From assembly GCA_963707965.1 (NCBI GenBank), contig CAVPRR010000003.1:124001-188000 (forward strand): 64,000 nucleotides of DNA. The letters run 5' to 3'. Below are positions 8,013 through 17,178 of the stretch, in pieces. Both the position numbers and the translations under genes were made by a program. Each line of letters opens with the position of its first letter. The first letter of the stretch is position 1. The stretch comes from VRUE01 sp963707965. GTDB lineage: Bacteria > Actinomycetota > Thermoleophilia > Solirubrobacterales > 70-9. Under the pieces are notes generated by a model. The model searched no databases and was not told the DNA's origin. It saw only the letters and a list, made by a program, of their open reading frames with translations.

Positions 8013-8786
8013 TCAGCCGATTTGACGGCGGATGTCGTACAGGGCCCTGACCCTCGAGAGCACGAGAGCGCGGAGGTAGTCATCGCCCATCTTCGGGCCG
8101 GCGTGGTCGACGAGCGCGTCGTCCAGTCGCCGGCGCAGATCTGGTCGCTTGAGCTCCATGACTGCAACCAGGGTGCCGAGGACGAAGCCACCGGCCTCGC
8201 GGTGCAGATCGCTGCCGGAAACGACGTCCGCCGTCAGCCCCGCGATCGCCTCGCCCTGATCGATCAGCGCGCTGATCGTCTCCTCGGGTGAGCGATCGCC
8301 CTCCGCCTGGCGCACCTGAAGCGTGCCGCCGACCAGGAGCTCCTCACGGAGGCTGCGTGACCGAATCCGCAGCTTCAAGGGGTAAGCGCCAGGCTCGTCG
8401 ACGCGCACCAGGAAGTGGAAGAGACGGTCGCTCCGGCCTCTGAGCCGAATGTCGTCGATCGCCCAGCAATCGAGGGGTGGATCCCCGGCAGTCGGCGGTA
8501 GGGGCCTTCCCTTATCGAGGTGCTCGCCGCGATGGTCACAGATTCGCAGTCGATGGCCGGCCGGGAAGCAGAAGTTGAGCAGCGGGTGCTGGACGGCGGT
8601 CAGGCCGTGGTTCGCGACTCCGATTTCGAGAAGGACCGAGTGGGCCACTTCTTTGCTCTCTTGAGGAGGCCTCGGAATGCGAATCTCGAGGTCGGCTGAG
8701 CCGTTCGCCGCAATGCGAGCGGTGAGCCGCGGTGCCCCGAGCAAAGGAAGCGCTGCGACAACAAGGCCTGTGGCGATGCTGCCCAT
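8013..8786 (-). CDS. Exported or membrane-anchored hypothetical protein
   Basis: 257 residues from the ATG at 8786 (MGSIATGLVVAALPLLGAPR), which gives a hydrophobic N-terminal segment like a signal anchor. Longer starts would overlap the divergent GNAT gene. The middle is beta-rich (RIRSRSLREELLVGG, RLFHFLVRVDEPGAYPLKLR). The C-terminal ~90 residues are helical (ETISALIDQGEAIAGLTADV; LRALVLSRVRALYD). No family recognised; possibly an envelope protein. Confidence 0.5.
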   Translation of the reverse strand: MGSIATGLVVAALPLLGAPRLTARIAANGSADLEIRIPRPPQESKEVAHSVLLEIGVANHGLTAVQHPLLNFCFPAGHRLRICDHRGEHLDKGRPLPPTAGDPPLDCWAIDDIRLRGRSDRLFHFLVRVDEPGAYPLKLRIRSRSLREELLVGGTLQVRQAEGDRSPEETISALIDQGEAIAGLTADVVSGSDLHREAGGFVLGTLVAVMELKRPDLRRRLDDALVDHAGPKMGDDYLRALVLSRVRALYDIRRQIG

Positions 8787-8861
8787 TCCGGCCCATCCTG
8801 CCGGAACCTCGGCACGCTTGTCGGCCACGTATTGGCGACGATACTGATCGGGTACAGCGCG

Positions 8862-9413
8862 ATGGTCGAACCCAACGCCACAGCAGGGATCCGCGAGGCT
8901 TCCGGGGAGGATGCCGGTGCCATTGCGGCCCTTTGGACCGAGGCATACGTCACGCTCGGTGTGGGCGGGCGCTCCAAGCCCTACACGACTGCGGACTTCC
9001 GCGACTCCGCCCGTCACGGGGAGGTCTTCGTCGTCGATGAGGCGGACCGTATGGAAGGTGTGGGAGGCGGCGAGGTAGCCGGTGCGAGACGCGGTGGGAT
9101 CGCGGGCGTGGTGGTGCTGTTTGCGCCGGGCGATCCGGGGCGCGTGGTCGCCGCGTCTGACGAGGCGGAGCTCTCACGCCTTGCCGTCGCTTCCTCGGCA
9201 AGGAGGATGGGGATTGGAAGAGCGCTGACCCGCTTCTGCGAGGAGCGGGCGCGCGCAGCCGACTGGAATGCGATCGCACTCTGGAGCCGGCCCCGCCAGG
9301 TCGAGGCGCATCGCCTCTACGAATCGCTCGGTTACCGTCGCGTGCCGGAGCGTGACTCGGTCGACGAGACCGGTCACGACCGCCTTCTGTTCCGGCTCGC
9401 GCTCAAGGCATAG
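8862..9413 (+). CDS. GNAT family N-acetyltransferase
   Basis: 183 residues from the ATG at 8862. The acetyl-CoA binding motif A is clear: LAVASSARRMGIGRALTRFC (R-x-x-G-x-G/A). Motif B follows in EAHRLYESLGYRRV. Substrate cannot be told from sequence. Its 3' end overlaps by 11 bases the convergent GNAT gene at 9403-9966. An upstream TTG at 8832 is possible but unneeded. Confidence 0.8.
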   Translation: MVEPNATAGIREASGEDAGAIAALWTEAYVTLGVGGRSKPYTTADFRDSARHGEVFVVDEADRMEGVGGGEVAGARRGGIAGVVVLFAPGDPGRVVAASDEAELSRLAVASSARRMGIGRALTRFCEERARAADWNAIALWSRPRQVEAHRLYESLGYRRVPERDSVDETGHDRLLFRLALKA

Positions 9414-9966
9414 CGCGTCGCCCTGCGCTCCTTCTCAAGACCTCGGGTGCCCCGCCTGGATCAGCCGACTTCAGCAGGCGCTCCACGACGAGCACGTCGC
9501 GCCAAGCGCCGTCGAGCTGACCGTGGCGACGATGCAGGCCGACCGAGGAGAAGCCGCAGCGCTCGACGAGACGGAGGCTCGCAGTGTTGTCCGTGAAGAG
9601 CTTGCCGATCAGCTTGTGGAAGCCACGGTCCTCCGCCGCTGAGGCGAGCGCCTCGGTCAGCGCCGTGCCGACCCCCCGGCCGCGCGCCTCACCGGTCACA
9701 TAGACGCTGCACTCGCCGATCCCCGCGTAGCAGGGACGGCTGCTGTAGGAGGCGAGGCCCGCCCAGCCGATGGCGCCCTTGCCGGCGTCGCCCACCAGCA
9801 TTGGGAACCGTGCGTCATCGATCCGTCCGCCAAGCTCCTCGACTGACCGCGGCTCGGTCTCGAAGGTCGAGCCCCGCTCCGCGATCGCGGCGTTGTAGAT
9901 GGCGCATATCGCCTCCGTATCTCCACGGATTGCGGGGCGCAGGAGGAGTCCCTCGGTTGGAGACAT
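9403..9966 (-). CDS. GNAT acetyltransferase, phosphinothricin/ArsN1-type
   Basis: 187 residues from the ATG at 9966 (MSPTEGLLLRPAIRGDTEAI). The pattern ICAIYNAAIAERGSTFETEP, then GIGECSVYVTGEARGRGVGT, then NTASLRLVERCGFSSVGLHR matches the Pat/YncA/ArsN1 branch. These acetylate small amino-containing compounds such as phosphinothricin, methionine sulfoximine or arsinothricin. The exact substrate is not predictable. Confidence 0.8.
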   Translation of the reverse strand: MSPTEGLLLRPAIRGDTEAICAIYNAAIAERGSTFETEPRSVEELGGRIDDARFPMLVGDAGKGAIGWAGLASYSSRPCYAGIGECSVYVTGEARGRGVGTALTEALASAAEDRGFHKLIGKLFTDNTASLRLVERCGFSSVGLHRRHGQLDGAWRDVLVVERLLKSADPGGAPEVLRRSAGRRAMP

Positions 9967-10123
9967 GACCGGATTTTCGGTCTGATTCGCCACCGGGGCA
10001 ATGGCCACACGTCCAAAGCGGCTTGTCCAGCTGGCGCCGGGCATTGCCGCCTCGACGGGACGGCGGCCCGCGGTCGCCGGTCGGCGGTCGCCGGCCGCGA
10101 GGTCAGCCGCCGGCGGTCGTGGG

Positions 10124-10465
10124 TCAGCCGCCGTTCGGGGTGGACTTGGGAGGCGGTGGGGGTTCCGTTGTCATGGACCTGATCCAGCCGCGCTTCTCCA
10201 GATACATGGCTGCCTGCGTCGGCATCACGTAGGGGCCGTCGAGGAGAAGCAATTCAGCCCCCACCAGATCGCGTACGACGCGCTCCACGGTGAGGTCCTC
10301 GGGGCTCTTGCTCAGCTCGCGGGCCAGCTCGTAGATCGTAAGTCGGGTGGTGGGATGGAGGGACAGGACGAGCGCCAGCACGGCGCGGCCAACCATCGCT
10401 TCCTCCTCGTGGGCGCCGGCGGGCTTCTGTGGCTCCTCGCCGGGCGAACTTGGCTGGTCCTGCAT
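10124..10465 (-). CDS. Small winged-helix-like protein
   Basis: 113 residues with a strong Shine-Dalgarno (AGGAGGT, nine bases before ATG). Residues ~24-90 (AVLALVLSLHPTTRLTIYEL, then ARELSKSPEDLTVERVVRDL, then VGAELLLLDGPYVMPT) look like a winged helix with helix-helix-helix-beta hairpin order. The N-terminus is acidic and disordered and the tail is Pro-rich. Possibly a regulator; not a recognised family. Confidence 0.5.
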   Translation of the reverse strand: MQDQPSSPGEEPQKPAGAHEEEAMVGRAVLALVLSLHPTTRLTIYELARELSKSPEDLTVERVVRDLVGAELLLLDGPYVMPTQAAMYLEKRGWIRSMTTEPPPPPKSTPNGG

Positions 10466-10488
10466 CGCGCTGGTACCTCCTGCGTTTA

Positions 10489-10522
10489 GCCCCGGGGGTC
10501 GGTGCCGCGCCGCCCCCGGGGC
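10489..10522. terminator. GC-rich hairpin upstream of the 10124-10465 gene
   Basis: GCCCCGGGGG and CCCCCGGGGC form a 10-bp perfect stem with a 14-base loop. It lies between the gadB 3' end and the next leftward gene, so it could stop gadB transcription, though no T-run follows. The surrounding 10466-10763 stretch shows no other gene. Confidence 0.3.
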
Positions 10523-10763
10523 GGCTTTGCGTGCACCTCCCTAAGCAGGCGGCCCGGGAAGTTCGCCCCCCCGGTTGCGTTCCGCTCAATCGGACCGCGC
10601 CGCGCCGCACCCGAGCCATCGGCGATCGGGCGCGCGGAGCGATCAGCTGCCCGGGGCGCGTGGCGCCAGGGGCCAGCCGGCAGCTGCGGCCGGGCGCATT
10701 TCGGCAGTCAATCCGGAGTCCGCGCCAGGACGGAACCGAGCGCGAAGAAGCTCGCGCCGGGTC

Positions 10764-12137
10764 TCAGCAGATCCGGCGCTGCTTCTTGGTGGCGGCACCG
10801 GGCCCGTCCGCGGGCGCGCCGCCCATCTTCGCAACGGCCGACTCGATGTCCTCGCCGAGCATGTCGGCCATGTCGCGACTGAAGTTCTCCTTGACGACCA
10901 TCCTCAGCACCGAGACGGACTCCGCATTCGGCGGCAGCGGGTAGGCGGGGACGATCCAGCCGCGCTCGCGCAGGCGTTCGGAGAGCTCGAAGACGTCGAC
11001 CCCGCCATCGCGCTCGGTTGGCGTCACGACGACCACCGGCAGGTAGCGGGAATCGTTCAGCAGCTCGAAGCGACCGGAGTCGGTCAGGGCCTTCTCCAGC
11101 CGCCCGGCATTCTCCATCAGGTTGGCGGCGATTCGCACGTATCCCTCGCGCCCGAGGCGCAGGAAGTTGTAGTACTGGAGCAGCACCGAATTGCTGGCTC
11201 GGCTGAAGTTGAGGCTGTAGTTGGGCATCTCCCCGCCCAGGTAGGTGATCTTGAAGACCAGCTCCTCGGGCACGGTGTCCATGTCGCGAAACACCACCGA
11301 TCCCATGCCGGGATAGACCAATCCGAACTTGTGGTTGGAGACGTTGATCGATCGCACGTGCTCGAGCCGGAAGTCCCACTTCAGATCGGGGTAGGCGAAG
11401 GGCGCGATGAAGCCGCCGCTGGCCGCGTCGACATGGATCGGGATGTCCCAACCCTTCTCCTTCCTGACCCCGCGCAGCAGCTCGTCGATCGCCTCGATTT
11501 CGTCGATCTGTCCGGTGAAGGTCGTGCCGAGGATGGCGCCGACCGCGATCGTGTTCTCGTCGAGCAGCGGCTCCACCTCTTCGGGCCCGATGATGTGGCG
11601 GTCAGGCGTCAGCGGGATGACGCGCTGCTCGACGTCGAAGTATTTGGCGAACTTCTCCCAGCAGGTGTGGACGTCGGCGCCGAAGACGACGTTGGGCCTG
11701 GCGCTCTCGTCGCCGCGCCGCTTGCGCCAGCTCCACTTGTGCGCAAGCAGGCCGAGCATGATCGCCTCCGAGGAGCCGATCGTCGCCGTCCCGCAGGGCT
11801 CCCCCGTGGCCGGTGCGTTGAACATGCCGCCGATCATGCTGATCACCCGCTGGTGGATCTCCTCGGTCTGCGGGTACTCGTCCTGGTCGACGAAGTTGCG
11901 GTTCAGCGTTTCGGTGGCGAGCTGCTGAGCCTCCGGCTCCATCCAGGTGGTGACAAAGGAGGCGAGGTTGAGCGCCGGGTTGCCGTCGAGGTTGAGCTCG
12001 TCGTGGATCAGCTGGTAAGCCGCCCGGGCGGGCATCGATTCGGGCGGGATTTCGTGTGCGGGAACCTCGTCGATGAAGTAGCGGCTGCTGTAGGTCGTGT
12101 TGGTGAGCTGCCCGGCCTCGCGTCGAACCTTGCGCAT
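10764..12137 (-). CDS. gadB: Glutamate decarboxylase (PLP)
   Basis: 457 residues from the ATG at 12137 (MRKVRREAGQLTNTTYSSRY), matching the usual 450-466 residues. Family motifs are present: HVDAASGGF at 235-243, the PLP lysine in NVSNHKFG (Lys270), TATIGSSEAIMLG, and ITYLGGEMPNYSLNFSR. It converts glutamate to GABA and CO2, consuming a proton. No Shine-Dalgarno precedes the ATG and a TACAGT hexamer lies nine bases upstream, so the mRNA may be leaderless. GABA links it to the polyamine/GABA genes at 17-29 kb. Confidence 0.93.
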   Translation of the reverse strand: MRKVRREAGQLTNTTYSSRYFIDEVPAHEIPPESMPARAAYQLIHDELNLDGNPALNLASFVTTWMEPEAQQLATETLNRNFVDQDEYPQTEEIHQRVISMIGGMFNAPATGEPCGTATIGSSEAIMLGLLAHKWSWRKRRGDESARPNVVFGADVHTCWEKFAKYFDVEQRVIPLTPDRHIIGPEEVEPLLDENTIAVGAILGTTFTGQIDEIEAIDELLRGVRKEKGWDIPIHVDAASGGFIAPFAYPDLKWDFRLEHVRSINVSNHKFGLVYPGMGSVVFRDMDTVPEELVFKITYLGGEMPNYSLNFSRASNSVLLQYYNFLRLGREGYVRIAANLMENAGRLEKALTDSGRFELLNDSRYLPVVVVTPTERDGGVDVFELSERLRERGWIVPAYPLPPNAESVSVLRMVVKENFSRDMADMLGEDIESAVAKMGGAPADGPGAATKKQRRIC

Positions 12138-12145
12138 TGCGGCCA

Positions 12146-12193
12146 CTGTACATGCGGGCGAGCAGGTGCGGCAGAACTTCGGACCGCTGTACA
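12146..12193. promoter_or_regulatory. Paired CTGTACA sites between gadB and pepE
   Basis: CTGTACA occurs at 12146-12152 and again at 12187-12193, 41 bases apart, inside the 92-base divergent gap. The same TGTACA core occurs twice as a palindrome at 23194-23210. Either a shared operator, or simply the two -10 regions (TACAGT leftward, TACAGA rightward). Confidence 0.35.
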
Positions 12194-12229
12194 GAGACTG
12201 TTTGGCGAACCGGCGCGACCATTTGGTCG

Positions 12230-12994
12230 ATGGCGAATCTTCGGCAGATAGTCGCCTTCGGCGGCGGCGGCTTCTCGATGGAGTCGGGCAACCCGATGCT
12301 GGATGACTACGTGCTGGGCCTGAGCGGGGCGCCACGGCCCAAGGTCTGCTTTCTGCCCTCGGCGAGCGGCGATGCCGATCACTACATAGTCCGCTTCTAC
12401 CGCGCCTTTCCCGCCACCCGTTGCGAGGCCAGCCACATCTCGCTCTTCCGGCGCGAGCAGGGGCCCGCCGACATGCGCGACCACCTCCTCTCCCAGGACC
12501 TGATCTACGTCGGCGGCGGCAGCGTCGTCAGCATGCTCGGTGCGTGGAGCGCGCATGGGATCGATCGGATCCTGCGCGAGGCCTGGGAGCGGGGAGTGAT
12601 CCTCTGCGGCCTCTCGGCTGGCTCGCTGTGCTGGTTCGCCGAGGCGGTGAGCGGGTTTCACGGCCCGCCCCGGCGGGTCGAGGGTTTGGGCCTGCTGCCG
12701 TTCAGCAACTGCGTCCACTATGGCCCTGAGTCGAACCGCCGCCGCGCCTACCACGACCTTCTCCGCGCCGGGATGCGACCCGGGTACGCGGCCGAGGACG
12801 GGGCGGCGCTGCATTTCACCGGCACCGAACTGAGCCGGGTGGTTGCCTCGCGAGCGGCGGCCCGCGGCTACCGGCTCGACTGCGTGGGAGACCGTGTTGT
12901 GGAGATGCGGATCGCGACCCACTACCTCGGCGACTCCCATGCGATCCCCCTGGTGCCGCTGCCGGAGGGCATGTCGACAGCCGTTGCCGCCTGA
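12230..12994 (+). CDS. Peptidase E-like (S51 family), copy 1
   Basis: 254 residues from the ATG at 12230 (MANLRQIVAFGGGGFSMESG). S51 hallmarks: KVCFLPSASGD, LLSQDLIYVGGGSVVSMLGA, and the nucleophile serine in LCGLSAGSLCWF. The C-terminal GLLPFSNCVHYGPESNRRRA also matches. Peptidase E cleaves Asp-Xaa dipeptides, but relatives include cyanophycinase-like enzymes, so the substrate is not certain. It is followed at once by a paralogue at 13194. Confidence 0.8.
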   Translation: MANLRQIVAFGGGGFSMESGNPMLDDYVLGLSGAPRPKVCFLPSASGDADHYIVRFYRAFPATRCEASHISLFRREQGPADMRDHLLSQDLIYVGGGSVVSMLGAWSAHGIDRILREAWERGVILCGLSAGSLCWFAEAVSGFHGPPRRVEGLGLLPFSNCVHYGPESNRRRAYHDLLRAGMRPGYAAEDGAALHFTGTELSRVVASRAAARGYRLDCVGDRVVEMRIATHYLGDSHAIPLVPLPEGMSTAVAA

Positions 12995-13017
12995 TGGGTA
13001 CCAAGCGCAGGAACCGC

Positions 13018-13195
13018 GTTCGCCTTTACTGGCGCTCAGCGCCAGTAAAGGCGAACGCGACCGTCCGACAGGCGAACGCGACCGTCCGACAGGCGAACGC
13101 GACCGTCCGACAGGCGAACGCGACCGTCCGACAGGCGAACGCGACCGTCCGACAGGCGAACGCGACCGTCCGACAGGCGAACGGGACCGTCCGAT
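13018..13195. repeat. 39-bp palindrome (13018-13056) running into a 7x21-bp tandem array
   Basis: The palindrome has 19-base arms starting GTTCGCCTTTACTGGCGCT around a single central C; it is a perfect copy of the family found eight times here. Its right end forms the start of a 21-bp unit (AGGCGAACGCGACCGTCCGA then C) repeated seven times, 13049-13195. The last, slightly diverged unit includes the A and T of the start codon of the next gene. Array and palindrome fill the whole gap between the two peptidase E genes. Confidence 0.9.
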
Positions 13196-13985
13196 GATCA
13201 CCAGGGTGCTTGCCCTCGGCGGCCACGACTTCACCTCCCGCCCGCCGGATCGCGCGATCTGTGAGCTGATGCTGCGCCTCGCGACGACGCGAGCCGGCGG
13301 GCGGCCGCGGATCTGCATCCTGCCGACCGCCAGCGGCGACACATCCGAGCAGATCAGCCGCTTCTACGCTTCCTTCGGCGAGCGGCCGTGCGAGCCCTCC
13401 GATCTCTCCCTCTTCCGCCTCGGCCGCCGCCCGGTTGCATTGCGCGACCACCTCCTCTCCCAGGACCTGGTCTATGTCGGCGGCGGCAGCCTGCTCAACC
13501 TGCTGGCTGTCTGGGAGGCACACGAGCTGGACGCGATCCTCAATCTCGCCTGGCGGCAGGGAATCGTCCTCGCGGGGCAGAGCGCCGGAGCGATGTGCTG
13601 GTTCGAGGCTGGAATCACCAAGTCCTCCGGCAGGCCAGAACCGGGGGCGGGGCTGGGGCTGCTGGAGGGCAGTCTCTGTGTCCACTACAACGACGAACCG
13701 GACCGCCGCGCCGCCTATCTCGACGCGGTAGGCAACGGGATGCCGGGGGGTTACGGCCTCGATGACTACGCCGGGCTGATCTGGGAGGGCAGCGGGGCTC
13801 CCACCGCGGTCGCCGCCCGGCGCGGCGCTCGCGCCTACCGCATCACCGCCACGACGTCTGGGGTCGTCGAGTCTCCGCTTCCAACCCGCTTCCTGCCGGC
13901 CCCGGTTCCCACAACCCTGCGCGAGGACATCGCCGAGTTCCGCCGCGTCAGCAGGATGCGGAGGGGGGCCGGCTGGCTGGGGTAG
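13194..13985 (+). CDS. Peptidase E-like (S51 family), copy 2
   Basis: 263 residues from the ATG at 13194 (MITRVLALGGHDFTSRPPDR). It shares the S51 motifs of its upstream neighbour: ICILPTASGDTSEQISRFYA, LLSQDLVYVGGGSLLNLLAV, and the nucleophile serine in AGQSAGAMCWF. It diverges elsewhere, so the two are paralogues rather than a recent duplicate. No Shine-Dalgarno is available because the start lies at the edge of the 21-bp array; translation may depend on the array sequence or on reinitiation. Confidence 0.8.
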   Translation: MITRVLALGGHDFTSRPPDRAICELMLRLATTRAGGRPRICILPTASGDTSEQISRFYASFGERPCEPSDLSLFRLGRRPVALRDHLLSQDLVYVGGGSLLNLLAVWEAHELDAILNLAWRQGIVLAGQSAGAMCWFEAGITKSSGRPEPGAGLGLLEGSLCVHYNDEPDRRAAYLDAVGNGMPGGYGLDDYAGLIWEGSGAPTAVAARRGARAYRITATTSGVVESPLPTRFLPAPVPTTLREDIAEFRRVSRMRRGAGWLG

Positions 13986-13991
13986 CGGTGG

Positions 13992-14525
13992 CTAGTTCCC
14001 GGCCCCGGCTGGCGGTGGCGCGGTCGGGTCGGAGCCCTCCTCGCCGGGCGCCTCGCGGGCGATGTAGTCCTCGGCCAGCAGCAGGTTGTCCTTTGAGCGC
14101 TCGACCACGTTGAGAATGTCCTGCATCAGGGCCACCTCCTCGACCTGCTCCTTGACGAACCACTGCATGAACTGCTCGGCGCGGTAGTCCTTGATCTCGC
14201 GCGCCAGCTCGAACAGGGCGAAGATCTCCTCGCCCACCCGTTTCTCCTGCTCGAGCGCCTTTTTCACCGGCGTCATCCCGTCGGAGTAGCTTGTCGCCTG
14301 CGCCTTGATGTCGGGGATCTGGACCTCCTCGCCGACGTCAAGCACGTACTGGACCATCATCATCGCGTGCTCGCGCTCCTCGAGTGCCTGCCGGTAGAAG
14401 AAGGCGGCGAGGCGGGGCAGCGTTTCCGCGTCGTAGTAGACGGCCATCCCGACGTACTGCTGGGAGGCGGCAAACTCGTTGGCGATCTGCTCGTTCAACG
14501 CGTCGGCAAAGCTCTTGTCGGCCAT
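13992..14525 (-). CDS. ftn: Ferritin (non-heme, FtnA-like)
   Basis: 177 residues. Ferroxidase ligands are recognisable: the first glutamate in NEQIANEFAASQQY, then EEREHAMMMV (E and H), and the later FVKEQVEEVALMQDIL. The four-helix bundle spans ~145 residues and is followed by a disordered acidic/proline tail (EEGSDPTAPPPAGAGN). It stores iron as ferric mineral. A Shine-Dalgarno (AAGGAGAG) precedes ATG. It lies just downstream of the enolase-superfamily gene on the same strand. Confidence 0.9.
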   Translation of the reverse strand: MADKSFADALNEQIANEFAASQQYVGMAVYYDAETLPRLAAFFYRQALEEREHAMMMVQYVLDVGEEVQIPDIKAQATSYSDGMTPVKKALEQEKRVGEEIFALFELAREIKDYRAEQFMQWFVKEQVEEVALMQDILNVVERSKDNLLLAEDYIAREAPGEEGSDPTAPPPAGAGN

Positions 14526-14601
14526 GTCTCTCCTTGCTCGAGGGTCGGGGTCCAGAGAACGTAGCCGAAACGCCGAGTTCGGTTAGCCGAACGCCCCGGC
14601 C

Positions 14602-15672
14602 TCACTCCTCCCAGCGGAAGCCGGTGGAGGCGAGCCGCGGTGCGAGTGGGCTGGTCGGCAGGCCGGGCGGTGGGTCGGCCTCGTTGTATCCGCGCGGTGC
14701 GGTGTCGTTGGGCGTGTCGGGGTGAAAGAGCGAGGCGAGAGCCTGGATCTGGCCGCGACCGACCCCCAGCTCCCATTGCCCACCGCCGTAGGCGCCGATC
14801 CCGCGCTCGGCGCAGTGGTCGTAGGTGTCGCAGAGGTCGCGCAGACCACCGATCCGGGAGGGCTTGACGTTGACCATCTTCGGCGGCCAGGGCAGGGCCT
14901 CGATGTCGGCAATCGAGTGGATCGGCGCGTCCCAGGTGAGGCGGTCGCGGGCCGGTTCGAGGACCGGCCTCGTCTCCTCGTTCACGTCAGGGTCCTCCAG
15001 CCAGGCGTCGGGAAAGGCCTCGATCAGCTTTGCGTACAGCTCCGGGTCGGTTTCCACGTCGACGGTCGTGCCTTTGTAATAGCCCTTCAGATCGAGGGAG
15101 TCGATGGCCCCCGTCGCTACCAGTTCGGCGATCAGCTCGTCCGTCCAGTCGTTGGTCGGATCGAGCTTGAAGCGCAGGTTGGGGTAGGCGTCGAGCTTGC
15201 GCCGCAGCGGCTTGATCGAGGAGGGCTCGCCGGAGCCTTGCGATGAGAGCCGCATCGAGCACACGAACTCGACCGGGGCCGCCTCGCGGCCGAGCGCGGC
15301 GGCCAAGTCAACTCCCGATTGACGCAACGCAAGGTCGAGCGCCGCCGACTCGAATGCCCAGCGGCGGTAGCGACGCGAGACGTCGCGCTGGGGATCGACG
15401 GGGAAGGTGTCGACGTCCCCAATGAAGTCGCAGAACTCGCCGAGCGTCGCATGGCCGGTCAGATCGAGGACCGCGCCCGCGTCCTGCAGCGCGACGTGGT
15501 CGAGCGCGTCGTAGGTGACGTCTTCGCCGAGCCCCTCCTCGCCGTCGCCGCGCATGTGGATCACGGTCGTCAGCCGTTCGAATCCGGGTACCTGGAGCTC
15601 CAGGCCCTCCAGCTCGTACCCCTCGATCCCCAGCGGCAGGCTCTCAATTCGCTCAAATGTGCCCACGTCCAC
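14602..15672 (-). CDS. Enolase-superfamily enzyme (mandelate racemase/MLE type)
   Basis: 356 residues. The barrel shows the lysine and acidic metal ligands of the superfamily: LRFKLDPTNDWTDEL, then SLDLKGYYKGT, then AWLEDPDVNEETRP, and VNVKPSRIGGLRDLCD. The N-terminal capping domain contains the 20s-50s loop region. Candidates include o-succinylbenzoate synthase-like, epimerase or dehydratase activities; the sequence alone does not decide. Divergent from the FAD oxidase gene with 47 bases between. Confidence 0.7.
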   Translation of the reverse strand: MDVGTFERIESLPLGIEGYELEGLELQVPGFERLTTVIHMRGDGEEGLGEDVTYDALDHVALQDAGAVLDLTGHATLGEFCDFIGDVDTFPVDPQRDVSRRYRRWAFESAALDLALRQSGVDLAAALGREAAPVEFVCSMRLSSQGSGEPSSIKPLRRKLDAYPNLRFKLDPTNDWTDELIAELVATGAIDSLDLKGYYKGTTVDVETDPELYAKLIEAFPDAWLEDPDVNEETRPVLEPARDRLTWDAPIHSIADIEALPWPPKMVNVKPSRIGGLRDLCDTYDHCAERGIGAYGGGQWELGVGRGQIQALASLFHPDTPNDTAPRGYNEADPPPGLPTSPLAPRLASTGFRWEE

Positions 15673-15719
15673 CCAGTCTATGTGCGAGGCGCGTCCGTCC
15701 TGCCAGACTCACGCAAGCG

Positions 15720-17170
15720 ATGAAGCACACTCGCCACGGGTACTGGCTGGAGGAGGCGGGCGATGTCCAGCCGCTGCCTGCGCTGGACGGCGCGCGGAGC
15801 GCGGATCTGGTCGTGGTCGGTGGCGGCTATACGGGGATGTGGGCGGCCTGGCAGGTCAAGCAGCTCGAGCCCGCGGCGCGGGTCGTCCTGCTTGAGGCGG
15901 ACCTTTGCGGGCACGGTCCGAGCGGGCGCAACGGAGGCTTCTGCAACGTGATGTGGTTCTCGCTCCCCAACATGCGGGAGCGCTGGGGAGACGCCGCGGC
16001 ACTCGCGGTGGCCCGTGCCTCGCAGGAAGCGGTGGCAGGGATCGAGTCCTTCTGCCGCGAGCAGGGGGTCGACGCCTGGTTCCTGCGCGGCGGCTACCTG
16101 CAGGTGTCTACCGCGTCGGCCCACGACGGCGCCTGGCAGGACGCCCTTGCTGCCTGCCGGGAGCTGGGCGAGGCGGCTCGACCGGCGAGGCGACTCCGAC
16201 CGGCGAGGCGGCCCGGCACCCCGGGGCCGAGCCCGCGCAGGCGCTCAGCCCTGCGGAGGTCGCCACGCGCTGCGCCTCGCCGGCGTTCCGGGGCGGAGCC
16301 TTCTTCCCCGACGCGGCCACGGTGCAGCCGGCGCGGCTGGCACTCGGCCTGCGCGAGCGGCTGCTTGCCACCGGCGTCGAGCTGTATGAGCGCTCGCCGG
16401 TACGGCGGCTGCGAAGGGTGCCGGGAGGGCTCGAGGCCGGGACCGGCTCGGGTGGTCTGGTCCGGGCCCGCGCCGCGGTGGTCGCGATCGGAGGGGCCGC
16501 GAAGGCGCCCCGCGCGCCGCTTCGCGATTCCCTCACCGTCACCTCCTCCCACATGGTCCTCACCGAGCCCGTGCCCGACGTGCTCGAGGAGATCGGCTGG
16601 ACCGGCAGCGAGTGCATTACCGACAGTCGCGCCCTGATCGACTACTTCCGCACAACCCCCGACGGCCGCATCGCCTTCGGCTGGGGCGGCGGCCGGATCG
16701 CGATGGGGGCGCGGCTGCACGGGCGTTCTGAGCTCGACCCCGAGGTCGCCACCGCCACCGGCTCCCGCCTGCGGGAGTACTTCCCGGGACTTGCCGGCCG
16801 CCGGATCACGCATGCCTGGGGCGGGCCGATCGACGCTTCGCCGACCCACCTTCCCATCGTCGTGCCACTAACCGGCGGCGCGTTCGCCGCCGCCGGTTAC
16901 ACCGGCAACGGCGTGGGCCCCTCGCATATGGTGGGCCGGGTCCTGGCATCGCTCGCGCTGGATCGCCGTGACGAGCACACGCGACTTCCCATCGTCGACC
17001 CGTCCCCTCAGCGGGTCCCGCCCGAGCCCCTCCACTGGCTCGGCGGGGAGGCAATCCGCTGCGCCCTGGTGCGCAAAGAGGACGCCGAGCTCGCGGGCCG
17101 GACGCCGGACCCTGTCAGCGCCCTCGTTTCCCGGATCCCTGAGCTGATCGGCTTCCACATCGGCCGCTGA
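15720..17170 (+). pseudogene. FAD-dependent amine oxidase (DadA-like), frameshifted
   Basis: The first frame from ATG 15720 carries the dinucleotide-binding motif DLVVVGGGYTGMWAAWQVKQ and GPSGRNGGFCNVMWFS. The second frame supplies the rest from about 16175 (STGEATPTGEAARHPG, then AFRGGAFFPDAATVQPARLA, and C-terminal GYTGNGVGPSHMVGRVLASL). The break lies inside a near-exact 18-base direct repeat (GACCGGCGAGGCG twice, 16178-16208). The whole family is otherwise intact, so this is a recent frameshift or an assembly error. It would oxidise a D-amino acid, sarcosine or polyamine-type substrate. Confidence 0.8.
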
Positions 17171-17178
17171 CTCGACGT

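Noticed and set aside
13049..13195. Regular array as a CRISPR
   Set aside because: Units are contiguous 21-bp copies with no spacers; no cas genes nearby. The same holds for the arrays at 17284, 40220, 45363 and 51280.
15720..17170. Programmed frameshift in the FAD oxidase gene
   Set aside because: No slippery heptamer or downstream pseudoknot was seen; a repeat-associated indel explains it better.
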